DNA of 64,000 bases from Agapanthus africanus (Eukaryota; Streptophyta; Magnoliopsida; Asparagales; Amaryllidaceae): positions 196,131,739 through 196,195,738 of the forward strand of contig JASDDO010000026.1 in assembly GCA_030015575.1 (NCBI GenBank), read 5' to 3'. The translations under genes were made by a program, and so were the position numbers. Below, one piece after another: positions 55,830 to 64,000 of this stretch. The stretch's first letter is position 1, and every line of letters begins with the position of its first letter. A model generated the notes under the pieces. The model made no database searches. It was not told the origin of the DNA and saw nothing but the letters and a program-made list of their open reading frames with translations.

Positions 55830-57415
55830 GTCGGGTTGCAGTTCCTAGGTGACATGAGTACAGCTTAGTCCGTCGACTTGACACTACTACTTCGACTCGA
55901 GTATGTTCCCACTGTACTTTGATTACTACCTTACCACGGCTCAAAGGAGTCATGCAAACATGTAGTAGTTGTGTGCAGTTCCGAAGCACTTGGAGGAAAT
56001 GGTGGTTAGATAGGATTCATCTCTCCCGGTAATAAGGGTTGATATCACACTGTGTTCGGAAGGCTATTACACAAAGTCCTTGGTCAAGGCAAGCGAGATT
56101 TACTGGCAGGTATTCCAGTAGTTTCTCAGGGTGTATTGGGATACTCTCCGACATGACTTACTGCGCTATTAAGGGTCTAACGATTACCGCCCCCTAGGCC
56201 CGATATGCGATACTCTTAGACGAACATACCGGACTATACAGAGATTGTCACATTCAGGCTCAGTAGGAGTTCGGATGGGTTTTCCTCATCGGCCTTCTTA
56301 TCGACATCTACCTGGGGACCGTTACGTGCAGCTCATACCGCTTGCGGCTTATGGTTAAACCCACTGCCAGTATAGTGTCGAGTCTTTAGAGTCTCACATA
56401 GAGAGTTTCCCTGCACCGGGCAAAAGGTGTAGAGGCCGTATGGTTTTACGGCAGGGCTTCGATCACTTACGTGCACTTGTGCGCGTATGATGTTCGGGCG
56501 GATAATACTAGTGGGCTTTGGTTTATTTCGGATCCTAGTATTATATTGATGGATCGGTTTCGTCTCTTTGTATTCATGTTTCTCGGAACTCGAATGCAGG
56601 TTTGTATATACGGATGAGAGGGGCATAGAAGAAGACACCTCATTAGGGTTTTGACCATTTACTTGATTAAAACAATTATGAGGTGGAGGAAAGTATTTGT
56701 TATTTTTTTAAATGATAATTGAGGCATGGCTACTCGTTTTTACTACTTAACTTTGTATGACCATTTGACTTAGTGTGACCATTTGATTAGGTTTGACCCC
56801 TTAACTTGGTTTGACTCTTTGACTAGATATTTCTTGTGAGATATTTTGTGGCACTAGATATTTTGGATAAGATATTTTTCATGCCATGCTTATAGTCAAG
56901 TCAAGTTAGACATCTCACTTTATCATTATCATTATCAAAAATCATTTCTCTTTCCTCAAGCTAGCTCTCTTCTTCTTCCTCACATCAAAACCCTAAAAAC
57001 TCTCATGTGTTGAGAATCCTAGGGTTTCAAGAGACAAATAAATACATCTTCATACTCTACATCACCTAGGCCTTCTAGTTTAGCAAGCTTGTTGCCCTAG
57101 TTACCTCGGTTTTGAGGTGGAGCTCAGACTATAGACTCTCGGGTGGATCGTCTTTGATTCGAGGAGGCCGTCGAAGAAGCTACGTTCCGGATCGATCTTT
57201 GTAGCCTACGACGATGAGGAGGACAGCGGAGAAGACCCGAAGGACTTGTATCATGAGGTATAACATTCTTTCTGAGTAGTTAACCCTCATGTAGTTTGCT
57301 AGCTAGGGTTTATGGACGATCCTTGGTTCTAGTCGGTGTTGCGAAGCCCGTAAAAATCATTTTTTGCAAATTCCGCCTCCCCGCGAACACGTAGGGTGTG
57401 CTACATCGACTTACA
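55830..57415 (+). repeat. C8 LTR, right part, interrupted by C7
   Basis: A plus-strand copia LTR entered about 450 bases in and running to CGACTTACA at 57415. No primer site follows; instead the C9 leader begins, so this is the 3' LTR or solo LTR of an element inserted in C9. It is clearly diverged from the C9 3' LTR (about 20% over the comparable start), so the two are not a pair. cgtcg (57416-57420) would be the right TSD. Confidence 0.7.
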
Positions 57416-58655
57416 CGTCGGTTCTCATTTGCGGCTCAAGTGAAACCCGAGGCTACAGGATTATCCACCATTCTGTTGTTCTTCTGTGATGTTGCTTTAT
57501 ATCATGCCTGAGACGATTATTGTATATATTTATATATATACTAGTAGATGTTATATATGTTTTTCACCCGCGGTAGTCTAGTCCCCGCTCTATGATTAGT
57601 TAAGTAATCTAACGGGTGATGACAGGACCCAGTGGCGAATGCGGATGGCAAATACGTACATCATATATTTTCATTCTTTTCTGGTGTGATTAATTGATGG
57701 GACTATGTTGATTCTTATCAATGCAAGGAAAACAAACCTATTTGATGTTGTTGGAACCAAGTTTTTAAAAATGACATTACAGACGTTTTCTTTTGCTTTG
57801 CTCAGTGGTATTCGGTTATGAATATCCAGCACCTCCACGAGGAAAGGGCCGAGATCCCTTCATCAGGAGTGACCCCTTGGATAAAATTTTGCGTCAACGT
57901 AATAACTTTACTGTAGTCGATTATTTTTTCTTTGCATCGTGGTATTCAGTTTGGAATATCCTGCACCTCATTCGCCGAGGAAAGAGCCGAGATCCCTTCA
58001 CAGGGAGTGACCGCTTTAGCAAAAGTTTTCGCTATTATATATTTGTAAAACCACTTGGATTCCTTCAACGATATCAAGTTCACTACGTTAAAGGTTTTTC
58101 GCCAAAAACCAGTCGTAGCCCTCCGTCATTTCTTACAGGTATTACTTAGTATTCATGCTGTGTATGTTGACCTCTATCAAGGCACAGTGCTTGGTAGCTT
58201 GGTAATGCTTGTCTTTTGTATAGATATGCAATTATTTAGGACAGTCGCGCGGTCATGTTGACCTCTGTCAAGGGCTTGTGTGGGTGGGTCTAAGTTAATC
58301 CAGGATAATGACGGGTTGAACTTGACTTGTGACTTATAATATGTTGACCTCTGTCAAGGTCATAAGCCGCTTGGGGCAAAAATCACATCAGTAGTTTCAA
58401 ACATACAGGAAACTTGTCCGTCTTGCGCATACCTTCTGGAGTGTGGTAACTTGAGTGTATTCCATCAAGTTATCATGCGATGATAGTTGGATCCTGATTC
58501 CTACTGATGAGTAGGATTACTCCTCGGGTGATTTTAGATGATCCCGACTAATTCTCCTTTCGTTTTGGAAGAGAATTCAAGGAAACGGTGGGAGCCATCC
58601 TGATTAGATAAAGTGATTAACTATTCTGATCTAGATTAGAGTGCATACTGAGTGT
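57416..58655 (+). other. C9 leader, 3' part
   Basis: It holds a block near 57570-57660 shared with all copia leaders here, two ~90-bp units (about 57793-57880 and 57928-58023), the hairpin array (58157-58366) and the conserved segment before gag. No ORF is supported; the 118-codon ORF at 57793-58149 merely spans the duplicated noncoding units. Confidence 0.7.
58157..58366 (+). other. Triple hairpin array in C9 leader
   Basis: Units lie at 58157-58188, about 58244-58280 and 58333-58366. Inner stem TTGAC/GTCAA (ATCAA in unit 1) has loop CTCT in all three. Outer stems are GCTGTG/CACAGT, a weaker G-U-rich stem, and CTTAT/ATAAG. Confidence 0.6.
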
Positions 58656-58680
58656 TTCTTCTCTCTCTCTCTTTGGCAAC
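58656..58680 (+). promoter_or_regulatory. Splice-acceptor-like tract in C9, AG mutated
   Basis: CT run followed by TTTGGCAA; C3 and C4 have TTTGGCAG here, so the AG has been lost in this copy. Confidence 0.4.
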
Positions 58681-58769
58681 GACCATGGCCTGACCGTTGA
58701 ATAAAACTCATAAACTAAATTAACCGAACCTTCTTAAAACACTTTGGCTTTTAGAATGTCACGGTGTCG

Positions 58770-59570
58770 CGTATATCATTGCCACTTCTATATCACCTTT
58801 GCATTTCTCCAGAATACCCCGTATCACTACGAAGATCCACTCCTATTGGATAATCCATCGTATAGTTACATACGAACTCGAAGGAACTTATTTCAGATTC
58901 GAGGATGGATTCTGGTTCTGGAGAGATTGAATAGGATTATTCGGTTGTCATTTCCCTTTATCTTCTCGCAGGTTGTGCGGGCTCCCAGGATGAGGAGAGA
59001 GTACACCTATTGAGCTTATTAGATAGTCTTCCTCCAGACCATAGGCAGGTGCCGAAAGGTGAGGAAGGAAGAAAACCAATTAGCCTAACGATGGTGTACA
59101 GAAGGTAATAAGTAAAGACATATAAAGGGATTAGAATAACGACAAAGAAAATTGCGACTGCTATCATTCACGACAAAACCGGGTATACCCCTGCTACACC
59201 CACTTTGGATTTCTCCAGAACACTTCGTATCACTACGAACGTCCATAATTCTTAGACATGCCATCGTATAGTTACATACGAACTCGAAGGAATTCGTTCT
59301 AGATTCGAGGTTGGTTTCCGGTTTAGGAGAAATAGAATAGGATTATTCTGATGTCTTTTCCCTTTACCTTCTATCAGGATGCGAGGGCTCCTAGGACTAG
59401 GAGGGTACACCTATTGCTCTTATTGGATAGTCTTCTTCCCAGCCATAGGCTGGTGCCGAAAGGTAGGGAAGGAAGAAAACCAATTAGCCTAAAGGTGGTA
59501 TACAGAAGGTAATAAGTAAAGACATATAAAGTGATTGGAGTGAGGGTATGGAACTATACGATTACAGTAA
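58770..59570 (+). repeat. Two-copy noncoding repeat in place of gag, C9
   Basis: Units of about 400 bp start near 58780 and 59190. Both contain TATCACTACGAA, CATACGAACTCGAAGGAA, GTACACCTATTG, the GATAGTCTTC segment and GAAAACCAATTAGCCTAA. This is the most complete of the three pairs (C3, C4, C9). Confidence 0.7.
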
Positions 59571-62100
59571 TGAATCAGGATAGTGGAAGAAGCCTTACTA
59601 GGAATACCCGTTAACCCATTTGAAACATTTTCATATTTCAGTTTCACTTTGCGATGTTAATTGAAAACTGTTTTCCCTATTGGAATCTAACTCCATGGCA
59701 TGTATTTACGATATCAGTTTCTCACATCTATATGTTATTACATATGGTGAGTGAGAGTAAGATATTAGAAATTGGGTGATTAGATCCTTATTATATCGGA
59801 ATTCGTTGTAATTGGTGATATTTGAGGAAATCGCCTGGGTTTTTATCGGATGGTAAATATTTGGTTTTGAATATCTGTTGTTATGTACCAATTTCAAACT
59901 GATATCTGTACATTTATTTTATAAAGTGACATATAACATTTAGAAATTATGTCTGTGACATTTAACTATATCAATTGATGGTTAAGTAAGGTGCATTCAA
60001 CAGTGGTGTAATTCTTCTTAACCATAGTACTGTTTTCAACCTACGACGCACAAGGTTTGAGTTATTGAACTCAGGGGACTTATACAAAGTATTGTATGTT
60101 GTCCAGGGTCTATTAGGACAATGAGATTGGTTCTCGTACTATATTCTGTTTACTCATGACTTCTCCAGTTCTAGAGAAGCTTTTCGTTGAAAGACAAGGT
60201 CCAGATTTTGAGAAGTTATAGGTATAAGGATAAAGCAGAGAACTATTTGTTGGAAGCATCAGGATTCTTCGAGGTAGTCGAAGATGTAGATACTTTTGCT
60301 ATAGTATTCCGTTGATAGTAATGTTTTTGAGAACTTGTTTCTCTTTCAGGTTACTCATATATGGATGCACTCCTAGATAGGTAATGTTGATTGGCCTCTT
60401 TCCATTTGGTTGATATGCACTGGAGACAGCTGCATGATTTTGAATCTGGTCCAATTAAATTAGTGTTTTTGTTTCTATATTGGATATATATAGAATCAAT
60501 TTATATCTTAACGATGTTAAGGTATAGGGAGTTGTTCGGCTGATGTTTAAAACCAGAATCTGGATAAACTCGAGGCACGTTTCAGTAATGGCAGTTTGTG
60601 GATTATCCGGGGCTTTGATGAGAGTTAAATTTCTACCATCAGGAAGATCGATAGTGATATTGTTCTTGACTCGCTACAGTTTTAGTAAAATGGATTTTTT
60701 CAGAAAAAAATGGGAGTATGGCAGAACTGGAAGTGATTCCAGAACCACAAACGATCACTGAAGATTTAATAGAACCTGAGGATTCAATTGGATTTGACAT
60801 TCCATTAGCCACTCCGCAGATTTGGTGGGTAACCTCAGGCACCCGAGAGGTACTTCGGTCTTCTCAGAGACGGTGATAGAGAGGTCCTTGTTTACCCAGA
60901 CTTGCCATTGCTGCTGTTCTAGACTATAAGAACCGGCAGGAGGATAAGTATAGCGTCGTTCTGAACTAGCTTTAGAATTGCACGTGTATATAACTCTTCC
61001 AGATGGTTGTTGTCAATGGAAGTAGCGGAAGCATGGTGGGCAAGTAGCTTATGTCTATTTATAGACTAAAGCAGGTAGAGCGGAAATAGATCATCTATTT
61101 TTGATGTGACAGTCATAGGCTTTGACTTCATCAGAATAGGAGATGGATCTGGTAAGAAGGTAGAAGGGTGTGATGTCCTGGTATTTGGATGACATACACT
61201 TTGTAGGAAGTGAAATTCCTATACTACGATCGGTTATACATTGGTTATCACACAGTGGTTTCTCCACATAGGATATGGATATTATATCAGGCATTCTGGT
61301 TACTAGATCTATGGTTTTAGATCTAGATTTGGGTAGTTTCGCAATCTGGGTACATTGACACTATTCTAAAGGTGTTTTAGAATGGACAACTCCTGGCATG
61401 GTAGTATACTTGCAGGTGATGGAGTCACCCTCTCTAAAGGTGTCTTACAGACTAAAGGGGAGAGAGATGTGCATGATTGGCATATCACTTGCTTAGGCAA
61501 TTGAGTGAATCATGAAATGTCAAGTACCACAGAGAATGTTGCTTTTGCACTAGCTGCAATAAGTTTATATATTAATCCAATCCTGGAGAAATGTTCGGAT
61601 GCAGTTTATGAACATAAATGGATGTTCTAGAGATATGATAACGACAGCCTCCTTCGGGAGATGGTTATCATTCCAGGCTTCCAAGGTGAACTGGAGGACA
61701 GAGTGACTGTCAGAGTTATAAGTTTTCCCTCTTAACGAGGGGCAGTTGTTTGGACAGGTGGTCCAAGCGGATACTGAGAGAGGCGGGGTGCAGGATACTG
61801 ATTAAATTCGGTGGACGATACAGTCTAAGAAGTTTGCTGGATTTGGAGTTCATTTGTGAGCTAGGTCCCATCAGATATTCAGACATATTCTAAGATAGTT
61901 ATTGCTCATTTCGGAAGATAGCTTTCTCTGCGAACTTGAGATAAAGAGAGACATAGAAAGAAACATTGGAGCGGATTCACTCACAGAGGCTATTTCTCGA
62001 ACGCAATAGTTTTACAAATGAGCTTTGTGAAACTGATTAGTAGAGAAGTTGGGTGTTCGATATCACACGAGCTGTGAGTATGCGACACCGCAATAATTGG
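59571..62100 (+). pseudogene. pol: Degraded copia pol of C9
   Basis: Collinear with C3 and C4. Integrase remains lie near 60140-60470, the linker (AELEVIPEPQ) near 60719-60860, RT near 61080-61240 and RNase H/C-terminus near 61600-62010. The region 61160-61199 carries the shared 11-nt net deletion over YVDD. Many stops and frameshifts. Confidence 0.75.
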
Positions 62101-62110
62101 CCTTAAGTGA

Positions 62111-62121
62111 AAGTGGGAGAT
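62111..62121 (+). other. C9 polypurine tract
   Basis: AAGTGGGAGAT directly before the 3' LTR start. Confidence 0.9.
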
Positions 62122-64000
62122 TGTTGGCTATAGTGCCCTCAAGGCAATTATCGTAGTCGCAGGCAGGTGATTATGATGATTGAGGGAGGACCTATACCGG
62201 TAGAACAGTCTTACTCGAGATGATAATATACTATCTGGTTTGTCTTTACCATCACCATTACATGTTGATAGAGCGCATAAGATTCTTGCTTGACTACCAG
62301 CATTATGATGGCGATCATATACATGGGAGCCGGTGGTCTATAAGCACATCCTTAAATGTCCCTCGTCGTGGGAGTTTCGCGACTGGGCATCGATACTCCA
62401 GAGTAGACTAGTGTATACTGATTGAGACCCCAATGAGGGGCGGTGCCCAGGTCCCACAAACCATTGGTGTTGGTTTGTTCACCTAAGATAGTATACAGGT
62501 GCTCATTGGGTTATGAGTACACTGAACGGACTCGCCGGGAACGTGCTAGTTGGTATTATACCTATTTTCAGATAGCAGTTTCCAGGTGACATGTGTATAG
62601 GTTAGTCTGTCGACCTGAGATCGTCATTTCTCTCTTGTGAGTTCCCACTGTGCTTTGATTACTACCCTACCACGGCTCAAAGGAGTCGTGCAAACAGGTT
62701 TTAGTTAGGTATAGTCCCGAGCCACATCGAAGCAGTGAGCGGCTTATCGGGGATTCGTCACTCCAGGTATTGGGGGTTGATGTCGCGCAGTGCACGGGTG
62801 GCCATCACCAGAAATTCTTGGCCAAGGTAGTCGAGAATTACTGATCTAGGATCAGTAGTTTCTCAGGTGGTGATGGGTTTCATACCGACACGAATTATCG
62901 CGTTATTAGGGGTCTGACTTTATCCACCCCCTGGACTCGATATGCGATACTTTTAGACGAACAGACCGGACTGTACGGATATTGTCACTGTTAGGCTCAG
63001 TAGGGGTTTGGATGAGTTTGCTCGTCGGCCTTCCTTTTGCTCAATACCTGGGTAGCTGTTACGTACAGCTAGTGCCGTTGACGTGCTTGTGGTTAAACCC
63101 ACTGGCAGCGTATTGACGAGTCTTTAGAGTCCCACACAGAGGGTTTTCACGGTTCCGGCGATATGGTGTAGATGACGTATGTTGGTACATACAGGTGTCC
63201 GATTAAATATGTGTACAGGCTGCACAGACTTTAATCGGACGATTGATAATACTAGCGGCTTAGGATTAAGCCAGATTATTAAATCAGGTTTTGATTTAAT
63301 AATTTATACATATATATATGTATTTATATATATGTATTCTAGTATTATTGTTCACTATTCATTTTCTCTCTTGGCTATTCGTATTTTGGTACGAATACGC
63401 GTATATGTATTTCAATACGTATACCAGGTTGAATTCCGTATTTATATGGAATGGTTTCTAGAAGATGTCCACCTCATTAAATGATTTTCTTTTTATAAAA
63501 TCAATTTGGAAATGAGGTGGGAGGTGAGTTGGCAAGAGCATGGTGAGACATGTAGAGTGGTATGGGCATTGGAATTATTTATTGTAAAATGAGTTGAGAT
63601 ATTTTTGAGTGTGTGATTAAGAGAGTGAGGGGGCAGCCAACATTCTTGACTTGTCCATTGTTCAGTCGAAATTAATGCATTTTTAACATGACAACTTCCT
63701 TACTTTTTCTAATCATCTAAAGGTTTTTGCTATAAATATAACACATATTAGAAATTCATCTGCAAAATATCATTTACCATGTGTTATACATTATAATCAA
63801 CATTATGATGGAAATTGTATGTTTGATATTTTTACGCATAATATTTTGTATCTCACTTTGTTCATTGAGATCTTGTGCAAAGTTAACTCAGGTCAGATAT
63901 CGGGAATCAGAAATCTGCCGAAAAAATACAGGAAACCGAAGAATTAAATTCTGGCAGAGACTCAGAAACGATTAGAACATTCCAGATATCACAAGAAGAC
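62122..64000 (+). repeat. C9 3' LTR, cut by window edge
   Basis: Starts TGTTGGCTATAGTGCCC and is at least 1879 bp. A perfect 11-bp inverted repeat GTCCGATTAAA/TTTAATCGGAC is at 63197-63240. A TATA box candidate is at 63731. Confidence 0.85.
63731..63737 (+). promoter_or_regulatory. TATA box candidate in C9 3' LTR
   Basis: GCTATAAATATA lies about 1.6 kb into the LTR, where a U3 promoter is expected. It is the clearest TATA motif in any LTR here. Confidence 0.45.

Larger units (their letters stand above)
57416..64000 (+). mobile_element. Non-autonomous copia element C9, outermost host
   Basis: The leader, two-copy repeat, broken pol, polypurine tract and most of the 3' LTR of a C3-family element. 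Its 5' LTR and first leader part lie beyond the nested block, off-window to the left. At 57416 the sequence aligns to about 22314 of C3. Confidence 0.82.

Noticed and set aside
55830-57415. This LTR as the 5' LTR of C9
   Set aside because: No primer site follows it, it is much diverged from the C9 3' LTR, and the sequence after it aligns to the middle of the C3 leader. An LTR inserted in the C9 leader fits better.

Overview
The window looks like intergenic heterochromatin from a plant with a large genome, most likely a flowering plant. I find no host gene, tRNA or rRNA. Essentially every base can be assigned to an LTR retrotransposon. The evidence is paired LTRs with TG...CA ends, primer-binding sites complementary to initiator tRNA-Met, AAGTGGGAGAT polypurine tracts, Ty1/copia gag, protease, integrase, RT and RNase H remains, and 5-bp target-site duplications (TSDs). 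The species cannot be named. Element names C1-C9 and L1 are mine; edges inside decayed coding regions are approximate.

The layout is a Russian doll. The oldest host is copia C9 (+, 57416-64000). Its leader carries LTR C8 (+, 55830-57415), which is broken by LTR C7 (-, 54415-55829), which is broken by a Ty3/gypsy-like element L1 (15243-54414). L1 has 4.35-kb LTRs and a 2.9-kb internal region with no recognisable gene, so it is LARD-like, and it lies in a tandem (internal-LTR-internal-LTR). L1 is itself broken three times. C1 (-, 1-2555 and 12943-15242) sits in its internal region and carries C2 (+, 2556-12937, TSD gtata). C3 (+, 19164-28825, TSD gatgt) sits in LTR A. C4 (-, 34860-40839) sits in LTR B and carries C5 (+, 40840-43248), which carries C6 (-, 43249-51870). 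That gives seven nested levels. One deletion ending at 51870 appears to have removed the right-hand parts of C4, C5 and C6 together.

Coding capacity is small. C1 has an open gag reading frame running off the window edge. C6 has a nearly complete gag-pol with one frameshift and five in-frame stops, including an unbroken 600-codon RT-RNase H segment. C2 lacks gag although its LTRs differ by only about 1.4%. C3, C4 and C9 share one 11-nt net deletion that destroys the RT YVDD motif, and a two-copy noncoding repeat stands where gag should be. C2, C3, C4 and C9 therefore look like non-autonomous copies moved by proteins from relatives such as C1 or C6.

The most interesting signal is structural RNA. 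The very long copia leaders (2-3 kb) share an ordered set of cis structures. These are a GC-rich hairpin with palindromic arms about 200 nt after the primer site, a duplicated ~93-bp unit in C2, C3 and C9, an array of three hairpins whose outer stems covary between elements and whose 4-nt loops are homogenised within an element, and a pyrimidine tract plus AG that looks like a 3' splice site just before the gag start. L1 carries its own array of GTGCA...TGCAC hairpins with a period near 31 bp.
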